Shown: positions 17,195 through 26,495 of the stretch, piece by piece | Position numbering within the stretch: position 1 is the stretch's first letter | How the letters are laid out: each line of letters begins with the position of its first letter | NCBI RefSeq assembly: GCF_003056725.1 | Contig: NZ_QBKZ01000001.1 | Coordinates: 746,902 to 810,901, forward strand | Direction of reading: 5' to 3' | Length of the DNA: 64,000 nt | Source: Mangrovicoccus ximenensis | GTDB taxonomy: Bacteria; Pseudomonadota; Alphaproteobacteria; Rhodobacterales; Rhodobacteraceae | Program-made: the position numbers and the translations under genes | Notes under the pieces: model-generated | The model's database searches: none | What the model was told of the DNA's origin: nothing | Seen by the model: only the letters and a program-made list of their open reading frames with translations

Positions 17195-18184
17195 GTGCGG
17201 CGACTCGATGGATGCCTGTATAAGCTGGTCCTGCGGACCCGCCGCCAGCGGCTGTTCCTGCGCAATTGGCGCAAGGGGCTCGACCTGGCGCCGGTGACGC
17301 CGCCGGCATGCCGGGACGGGATCCTGGCCTTTGCCTGCCTGCGCAACGAGGCGCGGCGCCTGCCCGAGTTCCTCGCCCATTACCGCCGGCTCGGCGTCGC
17401 GCAGTTCTTCATGGTCGACAATGCCAGCACCGACGGCACTGCGGCACTGCTCGCCGCCCAGCCCGACGTCGCGCTCTGGCGGACCTCGGCGTCCTACCGG
17501 CGGGCGCGCTACGGGATGGACTGGCTGGCCGCGCTGAAGCGGCGCCATGGCTGCGGGCGCTGGTGCCTGACCGTCGATGCCGACGAGCTGCTGGTCTATC
17601 CGGACTGGGAAACACGGCCGCTGCCGGCGCTCTGCGCCTGGCTCGAGGCCCGCAGCCTGCGCAGCTTTCCGGCGCTGCTGCTCGATCTCCATGGCGGGCC
17701 CGGTGCGGCCGGTCCGGAGGGGCGGATCCTCGACCAGGTCCCGTGGTTCGATCCGGGAACCTACCGGGCGCAGCGGGATCCGCGCTACGGCAATGACTGG
17801 ATCCAGGGCGGCCCGCGGGAGCGCGCTTTCTTCGGCGCCGATCCCTGGCAGGCCCCTGCGCTGAACAAGGTGCCCCTGGTCAAATGGAAATTCGGCCAGA
17901 CCTATGTCAGTTCCACCCATCACCTGCTGCCGCGCGGGCTGAACCAGCGGCGGGAGGAGGCGCCGACCGGGGTGTTGCTCCATACCAAATTCCTGCCGGG
18001 GTTCGCCGAGCGTGCCGAGGAGGAAACGCGCCGCCGGGAGCATTACGGGGATTGCGTCGAATACCGCGCTTACCTGGCGCGGGCTGCCGGGCCGCAGGGG
18101 CTCTGGCGGCCCGGCTCGCGGCGCCTTGCCGGATGGCGGCAGCTCGAGGCGCTGGGGCTGATGTCGCGCGGGGTCTGGATATGA
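17195..18184 (+). CDS. Glycosyltransferase family 2 (Glyco_tranf_2_4 type)
   Basis: 329 residues from a GTG start with AGGAGG seven bases upstream. FACLRNEARRLPEFLAHYRRLGVAQFFMVDNASTDGT is the N-terminal nucleotide-sugar motif, and LTVDADELLVYP is the DxD-type metal site. This subgroup is frequent in marine Rhodobacteraceae surface-polysaccharide loci. Acceptor and sugar are unknown. It follows galU, which supplies UDP-glucose. The 3' end meets antisense ISAs1 sequence directly, but the protein appears full length. Confidence 0.85.
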   Translation: MRRLDGCLYKLVLRTRRQRLFLRNWRKGLDLAPVTPPACRDGILAFACLRNEARRLPEFLAHYRRLGVAQFFMVDNASTDGTAALLAAQPDVALWRTSASYRRARYGMDWLAALKRRHGCGRWCLTVDADELLVYPDWETRPLPALCAWLEARSLRSFPALLLDLHGGPGAAGPEGRILDQVPWFDPGTYRAQRDPRYGNDWIQGGPRERAFFGADPWQAPALNKVPLVKWKFGQTYVSSTHHLLPRGLNQRREEAPTGVLLHTKFLPGFAERAEEETRRREHYGDCVEYRAYLARAAGPQGLWRPGSRRLAGWRQLEALGLMSRGVWI

Positions 18185-18215
18185 CGGCCGGCTGCGTGAT
18201 GCTGTGCCATGGCAG

Positions 18216-18557
18216 CGAACCGCGCAGCGCCTTGCCGTCCGCCGCGATGGCATTGCTCGCGCCGAGCAGGGCGGCGCCCTCGGCCAGAAGCTGTCCGAAG
18301 GCGGCGTCAAGCGCCCTGGGGCCGATCATGCGGAACGCCGCCGGGAAGGTGCCGTGCGGGGGCACGGCATGGCGGAGCTTCGGGACGCCCCTGAAAACAG
18401 GTTGCTTTGCCTGGCCGAAGGCTGCCGGCCCGGCGCAGGACGTCGCGCCGCAGAGCACCGAGACCAAGGCAATGACGAGCAGCGCGCCGAGGTCGTGGCG
18501 GGCAATGTCCGCGCGGGGATCAGGGACGTCGTCAAAGGCGGAGAGGAACCAATGCAT
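18216..18557 (-). mobile_element. ISAs1-family transposase, N-terminal fragment
   Basis: MHWFLSAFDDVPDPR, HDLGALLVIALVSVLCGA, AAFGQAK, HGTFPAAFRMI and IAADGKALRGS follow the order of conserved blocks at the start of ISAs1-family transposases. The frame stops matching at the catalytic-Asp region (DGKALRGS), next to the glycosyltransferase stop. The remaining two thirds of the protein are absent on this strand; C-terminal blocks occur head-to-head on the + strand from 18775. Confidence 0.7.
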
Positions 18558-18774
18558 GGCGGCGGCGGACTCCGGCGGCTGGTGTCCGCCATCCAGACTC
18601 CATCCTCGCCGACGCGGCAAGGCCGGTCGTTCAGGATCTCAAAGCCAAATGCGATTCTCCTGCGCCGCGACCGGCGGTGGCCGGGGCCGCGCCATGGACG
18701 GTCTCCGGTCCGATGGCCGGGCGCCGGGGCAGAACCGTCGGCCGGTTCCGGCGGCGCGGACGGCGGCGACGGGT

Positions 18775-19260
18775 GCCCGGGCCGCTGAAGGCGAACCGGC
18801 ACCCGCTGCTCTCCGGCGCCCGGGCCTGCCTGGACGAGCTCCGCGAAGGTCCCCCGTCGCGGTCGCCGCAGACAGCGGCCACGGCCGCACAGAGCCCCGC
18901 AGGGCCATGGTCGTTAAGGCCAGGGGACTGGCGGAGCGTCATGACGTCCCCGGGCTCAAGGCCTTCGGCCAGATCGAGGCCACGCGCGCCGCCGACGGCA
19001 GAACCACATCGGAAACCTGGATTTCCGCGCTGTCCTGGCTGCCTGCGACCGAGGTCCTGACGGACCCCCTCCGCGCCTACTGGGCAATCGAAATGCGCTG
19101 CACTGGCAGCTCGGCATGTCCTTCAGGGAGGACGCAGACCGCAACCGCACGGGTAACGGCCCGGCCGACATTGCCGTCCTGCGCCGCCGCGCGCTGGACA
19201 TGTGCGGAGGGACACCTCGAAGGGATCGCTCTCCGTCAAGCTGAAGCGGGCAGTCTGGGA
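18775..19260 (+). mobile_element. ISAs1-family transposase, decayed C-terminal fragment
   Basis: Three blocks in shifting frames match the C-terminal half of ISAs1 transposases: LKANRHPLL, then GHGRTEPRRA...VPGLKAFGQIEATR...TSETWISAL, then NALHWQLGMSFREDADRNRTGNGPADIAVLRRRAL. At least two frameshifts separate them. It is oriented opposite to the N-terminal fragment at 18216-18557, so either two partial copies collided or one copy was split by inversion. Confidence 0.65.
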
Positions 19261-19657
19261 CGACGAATTCCCCTTCTGACTTCTCCGGCTTTCCGGAAAG
19301 TTACGGGATGCGCAGCTCCAAGCGCGATAGCCCTGCGTCGTGGCCGCGCGGGCCGACCGGCGCGCTGCCCTCCGACAGGGAGTGAGGGCGGCCACGGCCT
19401 CCGCAAGGCCGCCGCCGCCCATCCCGGAAGCGGTCCCGGCCGTCCCCTCCCTGAAGCAGCCGCTCAGCCCGGCTCGCAGCATCCTCGCGCCACCGAATTC
19501 ACCCTTCGCGCACTGAGCGGACGCTCGCCGTTCCGCAACCAACTGCTAGGATCGGCCCAAAGCCGCCATTTGCGCGAACAAAATTTTACACTCAGAGCAG
19601 ACCTTGATGTCGGACGCAGCATCCTTACTGTCACCACATGGGCAGCAGGAACTTCAG
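19261..19657. other. Non-coding gap before the AT-rich orphan gene
   Basis: No gene is recognised. A stretch at about 19515-19575 (GAGCGGACGCTC...CAAAGCCGCC) resembles the unit on the other side of the orphan gene (about 20457-20545, AAGCGGACGGTC...CAGCGAACACC). These may be copies of a dispersed short repeat flanking 19658-20410. Confidence 0.35.
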
Positions 19658-20410
19658 ATGAGCACCCTTTTTCATTTTGTCGGTCGGGTAGTCCCAGACC
19701 ACATCCCGCTTACGGTAGCCTATTCGCCAAAATTCGAACGAACTCCATCTCAGCAAGGCGAGCCGAAATGCATGATTGAAGTATCGATTTATGATGGCGA
19801 GTTTCGGGTTTCGTTGGAGGTAGCAGAGTATTCTGATCGCGTGGCAATGAGTCTATTTCAGGCGGCCTGGGACGCCGCACAAAACCTGGCCAACACTGTC
19901 GGTTTCATTCACGCGGTACCGTATCAAATCATCGTGGATTATTTAGAGCAACCAGATGGAACGATCAAAGCATTAGCATTAGGTGATGAATATCTAAGAA
20001 ACCTATCAACTTTCACACCAGAAGACATCGAAAACATCTCGGATCTCCTCATTGCAGATCATGCTCTTGGCCAAGCTATGTCAGACCTTCTTTCCATGCT
20101 TAGCAAGACACACTATGCGCCGATCAGCTATGGTAGAGTTGCGGAGAGCATAGCGCGCTTGGTCGCACCTTCGGAAAAACCAAAGTCAATGTGGAGCACG
20201 ACCCGAAACGAACTTAAGGTAAGTGAGGGTTTTTTGAGGCAGCTTACCGATGTATCAACGGATCCGCGACACGGCACGCGGACGCCTGTAAGTGCCGCAT
20301 CAAACAGACGTTTGAGTGAAATGAGCTGGAGACTGATGGATCGCTACCTGCACTATCGATTGAAGAATGGTGATCTCGACGGCGATAAGTTCCCCATGCT
20401 TACCGAATAG
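19658..20410 (+). CDS. Orphan protein of unknown function, AT-richer than neighbours
   Basis: 250 residues starting MSTLFHFVGRVVPDHIPL, with AGGAA upstream. I recognise no domain. It appears soluble and mixed alpha/beta, with a beta-rich first third (MIEVSIYDGEFRVSLEVAEY), a helical centre (MSLFQAAWDAAQNLANTVGF) and a charged C-terminus (RLMDRYLHYRLKNGDLDGDKF). Codon use includes many A/T-ending codons, unlike the surrounding GC-rich genes, which suggests recent acquisition. It stands alone between ISAs1 debris and the inverted-repeat breakpoint. Confidence 0.6.
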   Translation: MSTLFHFVGRVVPDHIPLTVAYSPKFERTPSQQGEPKCMIEVSIYDGEFRVSLEVAEYSDRVAMSLFQAAWDAAQNLANTVGFIHAVPYQIIVDYLEQPDGTIKALALGDEYLRNLSTFTPEDIENISDLLIADHALGQAMSDLLSMLSKTHYAPISYGRVAESIARLVAPSEKPKSMWSTTRNELKVSEGFLRQLTDVSTDPRHGTRTPVSAASNRRLSEMSWRLMDRYLHYRLKNGDLDGDKFPMLTE

Positions 20411-20574
20411 GGCTTGGGTATCTGCCTACAATTGTTCGCCCTTAGATCTAAAACGGCCCTAAGCGGACGGTCGACCACGAAATATGCTGCTTTGCAGTAT
20501 TCCCGGTAGCTGCCGTTCGTCTTGAGCCGCAGCGAACACCGTAACCACCCGATTTGGACCGCCTTGCAATTTTA
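20411..20574. repeat. Intergenic repeat-like unit at the right breakpoint
   Basis: Contains the imperfect palindrome ATATGCTGCTTTGCAGTAT (about 20482-20500) and the stretch CTGCCGTTCGTCTTGAGCCG. It resembles short non-coding repeats that I associate with Rhodobacteraceae genomes, but I cannot verify the copy number here. Confidence 0.3.
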
Positions 20575-22836
20575 GAACAGCGGCGATGGGGCCCAGAGCC
20601 GGATGCCTTCGCCGAGCGCGGTGCCGCCCGCCAGCATCGCCGAGAGCGCCCGCAGGTCGGAGCCGGCCAGGGACGTTTCGCGTTCCAGCTGGCGCAGCAG
20701 CGATCCGTGGCTGTCGAGCACCCGCGTGTCGGGCAGGTCGCCCATGTCGCGCACGAAGTGAAACCAGCCGCCGTGACCGGTCCGGGCCGGGTCGAAGCCC
20801 ATCTGCGCGATCTCGGCGGCGCGCGGGCGCTTGCCGTTCCTCAGCCGGAAATCGCGGTACTGCGCCTCCAGATCCTCGGCGCCGGATTTCGGGCGCAGCA
20901 TCTCGCGCAGCATCTCGACGACCTCCAGATCATAGGTGACCGAGCAGCCATCCGGCAGGGACGCGGTACCCGCGAGGATCGCCTCGAGCCGCATGGCGAG
21001 GGAGCCGTCGCCCGGTCCGGCCTCCAGGAGCGCCCGGACTTTGGTCAGGAAGATCCGGTGGTTGCCGATATAGTCGATGACGCGCAGGATCTTGCCCTCG
21101 ATGCGGCGCAGTCCCCGGCCCAGCTGCTGCAGCCAGAGGATGACGCTCTCGGTCGGGCGCAGCATCATGACCGTGCCGATCTCGGGCACGTCCACGCCCT
21201 CGTTGAACATGTCGACGGCGAAGAGGATGTCGATCTCGCCCCGGCCGAGCCGCTCCAGCGATGTCGCGCGCGGGGCCGAGCTGGGACCTGAATGCACGGC
21301 GACGGCGCGGATCCCGCGGGCGGCGAAGAACTCCGCCATGAAATCTGCATGGCGCTTCGAGCAGCAGAAGCCGATCGCCGGGCCGCTCCGATGCGCTAGG
21401 AACTGTTCCAGAGCGTTGGCCGCGCGGGTCCCGGTGGCAAGCGCGGCCTCCAGCGCCTCGGGATCGAATTGCGCGGAGCGCCAGGGGATCTGCGCGTAAT
21501 CGACCTCGTCCGGCACGCCCATGTAGCGGAAGGGCGACAGCAGCCCTGCCTCGATCCCCTGGAAGAGATCGCAGCGGAAGACCTCGCGATCGTCGCAGAG
21601 CGCCAGAAGGTCGGCCCCGTCCGAGCGGTCCGGCGTCGCGGTCAGGCCCAGCAGGAAGCGCGGGGTGAAATGGTCGAGCAGCTTGCGGTAGCTCGCGGCC
21701 GAAGCGTGGTGGAACTCGTCAACGACGATGTAGTCGAAGGCATCCGGCGCGAAGCGGCGCAGGTGCCCGGCGCGGCCGATGGTCTGGATCGAGGCGAAGA
21801 GAATCTCGGCGCCCTCGTCCTTCTCCTCGCCATCGAAGCGGCCGAAGCGCGCCTCTGGCCGGATGCGGCGGAAGGCGGCCATGGCCTGCGCCAGGATCTC
21901 GGCGCGGTGGGCGACGAACAGCACGCGGGCGAAGGGCGCGCTGTCGAAGGCCGCAAGCCAGGTCTTGCCGAGCCCGGTGGCCAGCACGACCAGCCCGCGC
22001 AGGGCGCCATCGTTGCGGGCGGTTGCCAGTGCTGCGAGGGCGGAGCGCTGGATCTCGTGCGGTTCGGGCGGCGGGGCAGGGGGCTCGGTGGCCACGATCT
22101 GCTGTGCGCCGGGTGACAGCGGAGCGGCCCGGCGGCGTTCGGCATAGGCGGCAATGCGGTCTTCGGTGAGCACATGGGTGCGGGGATCGGACAGAAGCGC
22201 TTCGAAGGCAGCGTCGACTTGGTCGGCGGCGCCTTCGGAATGCAGGTTCCACTCGACGCCCGTGGTCAGTGCGGTCCTTGACAGGTTCGAGCTGCCCACC
22301 ACGGCGGCGCCGGTGCGGTCGGCGGCCCGGAAGAGCCAGGCCTTGGGATGGAAGCTGCCGGTTCCGGTCTCGTGCAGGTGCACTTCTGCGCCGTCGAGAT
22401 CGAGCAGCAGCCGCAGGGCGGCCGGTTCGGTGACGTCCATGTAGTCGCCGACCACGACGCGGAGGCGGCCTTTGCGCTCCAGAAGTTCCTCGAACCATGG
22501 CTTCAGCAGGGACACGCCCGAGCGCATTGCGAAGGCGACGGCCAGATCGACCCGCTCTGCCCGGTCGATGTCGCGGGTCACGAGCGGCAGCAGCGGATCG
22601 GCGCCGCCGGTGGTCAGGCGGGTCGCGGCCCCTGCGCTGCCGTCGATCGGCCGCAGATGGAAATGACCGTGCACCGAGGACGCTGCGATGCCCTGCGCTC
22701 CCGCCGTGAGGACTTCGCCGATCCGGACGAGCAGCGCGAACTGCTCGGCGGCTGTCAGGTCGGCCCAGTCCGGCACATGGCGCGGGGCTGCAATCAGGGC
22801 GCCGGGATCGCGGCAGAGCGGGCAGTCAGTCGTCAT
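20572..22836 (-). pseudogene. HIT-PLD-SF2 helicase, C-terminal DUF3427 domain lost
   Basis: 754 residues from MTTDCPLCRDP (22836). Domains in order: a shortened HIT-like region (~1-70, with HGHFHLRP), a phospholipase D-like nuclease (~85-230, FHPKAW and GSSNLSRTAL), and an SF2 helicase (~255-660) with ATGLGKT (286-292), VDEFHH (372-377), LTATPDRSDG and QLGRGLRR (571-578). The gene stops seven codons into the 31-bp repeat, exactly where DUF3427 should begin. That domain lies at 4324-4948. PLD-helicase-DUF3427 proteins are often found among defence genes (family knowledge). A truncated protein could still be expressed, so 'broken' is inferred. Confidence 0.85.
20575..20605 (-). repeat. 31-bp inverted repeat, right copy
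   Basis: Reverse complement of 4324-4354, with no mismatch. The inner flank is non-coding (AAAATTGC...) and the outer flank is helicase coding sequence. Confidence 0.95.
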
Positions 22837-23011
22837 GGCGGGCCTTCGGAAATACCTCCCGCCTGTTGACCAGGTTGCAGTGGCCCTGTCCAGGTCCGGA
22901 CCCGCCGCTGCGACGGCCAGTCGGTCATCTTGGGTCCCGCCGCTGTCCGGACAGGCGCGGCGAGCGCCATCCCGGTGCCCTTGCCGCCATTGCTGCAAGG
23001 GCCTCCCCGGC

Positions 23012-25006
23012 TCAGCGTATCTGCCCGATGACCGGCGGGAGGAGGCCGGAACGGACGATGCCGGGGTGGTTGTGGAGCTCGTCAAGCAGGCCGACATGCC
23101 GTGCGAATGTCAGGGCGAGGTCGGCGCGCCCGTGCGGGGGATGGATGACTGTCGAGCGCAGCTGGCGGTCGACCCGCTGCGCCCAGGCGAGGTCGAGCTC
23201 CTTCGGCTCGAGGTCTTCCGCGGCCAGATGGCGGAGCAGAAGCGGGACCGGGTTGCTCTTCCGGGGAATTTCCGCTGCCACGATCGCAAGCTGCAGCCGG
23301 AACCAGCCATTCGACCAGGGCAAGAGGAGGAAGGCACGGAACGAGCCGAAGGCTCTTGCGACGTCCTGCTGCCTTGCCTGGTCGCCGGGCCAGGCGATAT
23401 CCGCAGGATCAAGCTCGAGAATCTGGCGGAGCGTGATCCCTTCCGCCCTGCTGGCGCAGACCGTGCGGATCGCGAACCGGATGCTGCGCTCCGTGGAGGC
23501 GGACAGGCCCATGGAGGCGAGAAGGGGCTCGAACTGGGCGCTGACGGTTTCCGGGAGCGGGTCGTCGCGCGTCGTGGCGCGTACAGTGCGGCTCTCCAGA
23601 TCCGGCAGCGCGAGCTCGGTGGTCTTCCGGAGCTGCCGCATTTCTCCCACGGCGGCCCGGATCCGTCCCCTGTAGCGGTCCGGAACGGCGGCAAGCAGCT
23701 GGTCGACCCAGGACTGCGTGACGCCGGTCGGGCCGAGGCCATGTTCCAGCGCGAATTTTTTCAGGGCTGACAAGTTATTGAACGCGTTTCCGCCTTCCCA
23801 GCCGAGGGATCGCAATTGTGCATAGAGCTCTTTCCAGGCCGCTGCGGCAGCTTCCCTTGCGGGGTCTTTCGGCGGGGCGGGCGGCTTGGCGCGGACGGGC
23901 TTTCGGCGGACGCCGAGGGGTTCCGGCGGCAGCAGATGCGCCGGAAGGACACCCCGCATTGCGTCGAGCTGTTCGCAGGCGATGAGGGCGCGGTGCCGCT
24001 TGTCCGGGGCCGTCAGGTTCGCTGCAAGCTCCTCTGCTGCGGGCCCGGTCACGTGGCAGGGGGGCATGGCGCGCTCGATGGCGAACCGGGCGAGCACCCA
24101 GAGGCAATCCGTGGCGAGCCCGGCTTCTCTGGCTGCCTTGCGCAGGGCGTGCCAGGCCTGCTCGGCGAAGGGCAGGCGGGGGTCGGAGATGCCGAGGGCG
24201 GAAATCACGGCGGTGAAGTAGATCCGGCGCGTCTCCTGGCTGGTGGCCGGCATGGGCGCGACAGGTTCATCCGGAAGAAGGGGAATTGCCCCGGCAAGCG
24301 TTTCGAGCGTGTCAGTCCAGCCGTCGAGACGGCCCGCTAGTACTCCCAGGCGGTTGACATAGGCAATCGCCAGCCTGGTTCTCTTGTCGACGCGGCTCGC
24401 CCGGAGCGCTGCAATGGCGGGCGCCATCCGTGCCTTCCCCGCATGGTGACGGCTTGCCGGCAGCGCATCCGGGCAGTGCAGGGGCAGAAGACCGGCCGCC
24501 CGGCAGAACCGGCCCTTGTAGAGGCTGCGGAAGGCGGAAGCCTTCTGCCGGACTGCCTGCCTCCGGCGCTGTGGCACCGCGTCTGCCGCAGCGGACAGGA
24601 GCTCCGCGGTGACGTCCCCGGGCCGGGTTCCGGGGGGCAGGACGTTTTGCAGGTCCGCTGCGTATATGCCTTTGTTCCTGTATGGACGGAAATCCAGGTC
24701 TGCCGCGCGCTTCAGCGACCGCCAGGGATCACCGTCGGTGTCGCCCGGCGCGGCCTGCATCTGCAGGTCCAGGATGCAGTTGCGCCAGGTGCGGTAGCGT
24801 CCTGCCCCGATCACCGGCTCTAGGCGTTCCGGCAGCTCGGCCGGATAGGCGCGGGCGAAGCCCGGCGACGCAAGGCCGAGCCGGGGCACGGCCAGCCCTT
24901 CGAACAGGGCCAGCTGCTCGACAGCCGCCAGGGCGGCGATGGGCGCGATGGCCACGGGCACGAGATCGCCGCATGCGATGGCGGCATGGATGTCAGCAAT
25001 CCGCAT
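23012..25006 (-). CDS. Large recombinase-module protein (third gene of trio)
   Basis: 664 residues from MRIADIHAAIACGD (25006), with GGAGG six bases upstream; it overlaps the previous gene by 14 bp. Largely helical, with an Ala/Pro/Lys linker near 390-415. The second half contains a SAM-like core-binding segment (LYAQLRSLGWEGGNAFNNLSALKKFALEHGL). I see no clear R..HxxR..Y tyrosine-recombinase signature, so it is assigned by position. The arrangement resembles the third, divergent member of multi-recombinase modules. It may assist strand exchange or site recognition by the other two. Confidence 0.6.
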   Translation of the reverse strand: MRIADIHAAIACGDLVPVAIAPIAALAAVEQLALFEGLAVPRLGLASPGFARAYPAELPERLEPVIGAGRYRTWRNCILDLQMQAAPGDTDGDPWRSLKRAADLDFRPYRNKGIYAADLQNVLPPGTRPGDVTAELLSAAADAVPQRRRQAVRQKASAFRSLYKGRFCRAAGLLPLHCPDALPASRHHAGKARMAPAIAALRASRVDKRTRLAIAYVNRLGVLAGRLDGWTDTLETLAGAIPLLPDEPVAPMPATSQETRRIYFTAVISALGISDPRLPFAEQAWHALRKAAREAGLATDCLWVLARFAIERAMPPCHVTGPAAEELAANLTAPDKRHRALIACEQLDAMRGVLPAHLLPPEPLGVRRKPVRAKPPAPPKDPAREAAAAAWKELYAQLRSLGWEGGNAFNNLSALKKFALEHGLGPTGVTQSWVDQLLAAVPDRYRGRIRAAVGEMRQLRKTTELALPDLESRTVRATTRDDPLPETVSAQFEPLLASMGLSASTERSIRFAIRTVCASRAEGITLRQILELDPADIAWPGDQARQQDVARAFGSFRAFLLLPWSNGWFRLQLAIVAAEIPRKSNPVPLLLRHLAAEDLEPKELDLAWAQRVDRQLRSTVIHPPHGRADLALTFARHVGLLDELHNHPGIVRSGLLPPVIGQIR

Positions 25007-26495
25007 CGCCGTCCTCCCCGGTAGTCCGCGCCGGAAGATGGCGGCCGAGTCGCTCGAGCCGGGCCTCGAGACCGGGATCCACGGCCTGGCCGCGGCGGGC
25101 GGAGACCTTCCGCTGGACATGCCTGGAGGCGGCGGCGCGCGCCTCCCGCGTCTGGTACTTGGAGGCGGTGCCGGTGGAGGTCTGGTGCTCCACCCTCATC
25201 GTATCGAGCGTGCCGTCCATGCCGCGTGCCTCTGCCTGGTCGGTGTGCAGCATTGTCCTCGCCGTCGTGAAGCTGTTGCCGGTGAACTCTTTGAAAAGCC
25301 TGGGGATGTATGTCGGACTTGGCGTCGACCCGTCGAGATGCAGGAAGAGCAGACGCTGCTGGCGCAGGGCCCGCTCGCGGACCTGGGGCAGGAAGCGGGG
25401 CGGCCGGTTGCCAAGCAGAACCGCGTCGACATGGGCTCCGAATTCGGCAATGAGCTCGATGACGAGTGGCTCCGGATTGTGCTCCAGGGTCTTCCTTATC
25501 ATGGTGTCGATCACCCAGGCCTGCCCCCTCCAGAAGAGCGTGTGCCCGAGCCGGAGAGCGGCAGAAGCATTGCGCAGGGGCACGATCGAGAAGAGCCCGA
25601 GGACGCCGCCGCCGTTGCGCAGCTTGTGGGCCCTCGCGGGATCGGACTCCAGCGCTGCCTCGGCGAACAGCGCATCGGCCGTGTCGGAGACGATGAGCGT
25701 CGTGTTCCCCGTCTGTCGCAGGGCTGCGAACTTTTGGGCCTCCTGGCCGTCCTCGAGAAGCTGGTAGCGGTCGCGCTTCTGGCCGAGATGGCCGACGAGG
25801 GTGCTGTCGAGCGCCATGCAGCGGGCCAGACGGTGCAGGTCCTCGGCGGTTGCCCGCAGCGTTGCCCAGCGGACCCCGTTCGGCCGCGCCCGCAGGCGCT
25901 CCTCGAGCGCACCGAGATAGAGGTCGGCAGCTGCTTCCGAGATATCGTCGGACAGTCCCGCCCGCCGGACGCTCCAGACGAACTGGCACGCCTTCTCCGT
26001 CATCCGGTGCACGATGCCGGTGGCCGGAGCGCGGGTTCCGGCGCAGGGCAGGCCCTTCGCAAGCCGGCGCAGAACGGTCTGGATCGCCTCCGGGAGCTGC
26101 CAGGGACGGACGGACACTCTCCGCGGGTAGGTCCTCCTGACGTTGGCGCAGGGGTCCCAGGCGCCGGGATGCCGGGCGGGGGCGGGGCCCGGCGGCGCCA
26201 TGGCTTCGGCGCGGAGCAGCTGTTCCGCTGCGCGGATGTCGCCGGTCCTGCCCGGCGCAATGACCGCAAAGGCAGCCAGGAGCCAGCCCAGGCGCTGCGC
26301 CGGGTCATCCTCCGGATCGCCGTCCGCCCAGTAGCGGAAGTCGCGCGGACCCGGATCGGCGAGGCCATGCGCCCGGGCGTGGCGGAGGAAGTCGTCCGCC
26401 GTCTCGAGCACGGCCATCGGCAGGTCGTGCAGGCCTGATAGATGCAGGAACGGCATCCAGTGGGGCCCGTCGAGGAGGCCGGCCCTGGCGCTCAT
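24993..26495 (-). CDS. Tyrosine-recombinase-like protein (second gene of trio)
   Basis: 500 residues. Its ATG overlaps the stop of the first recombinase (ATGA), so expression is coupled. The helical N-terminus is followed by a catalytic-like C-terminus: HTLFWRGQAWVIDTMIRK, then SFTTARTMLHTD and HQTSTGTASKYQTREARAAASR, which fits the final H...Y box of phage-integrase-fold enzymes. The usual HxxR is not intact (TTAR), so catalysis may be impaired or use divergent residues. It is best read as the second enzyme of a three-recombinase module. Confidence 0.65.
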   Translation of the reverse strand: MSARAGLLDGPHWMPFLHLSGLHDLPMAVLETADDFLRHARAHGLADPGPRDFRYWADGDPEDDPAQRLGWLLAAFAVIAPGRTGDIRAAEQLLRAEAMAPPGPAPARHPGAWDPCANVRRTYPRRVSVRPWQLPEAIQTVLRRLAKGLPCAGTRAPATGIVHRMTEKACQFVWSVRRAGLSDDISEAAADLYLGALEERLRARPNGVRWATLRATAEDLHRLARCMALDSTLVGHLGQKRDRYQLLEDGQEAQKFAALRQTGNTTLIVSDTADALFAEAALESDPARAHKLRNGGGVLGLFSIVPLRNASAALRLGHTLFWRGQAWVIDTMIRKTLEHNPEPLVIELIAEFGAHVDAVLLGNRPPRFLPQVRERALRQQRLLFLHLDGSTPSPTYIPRLFKEFTGNSFTTARTMLHTDQAEARGMDGTLDTMRVEHQTSTGTASKYQTREARAAASRHVQRKVSARRGQAVDPGLEARLERLGRHLPARTTGEDGDADC

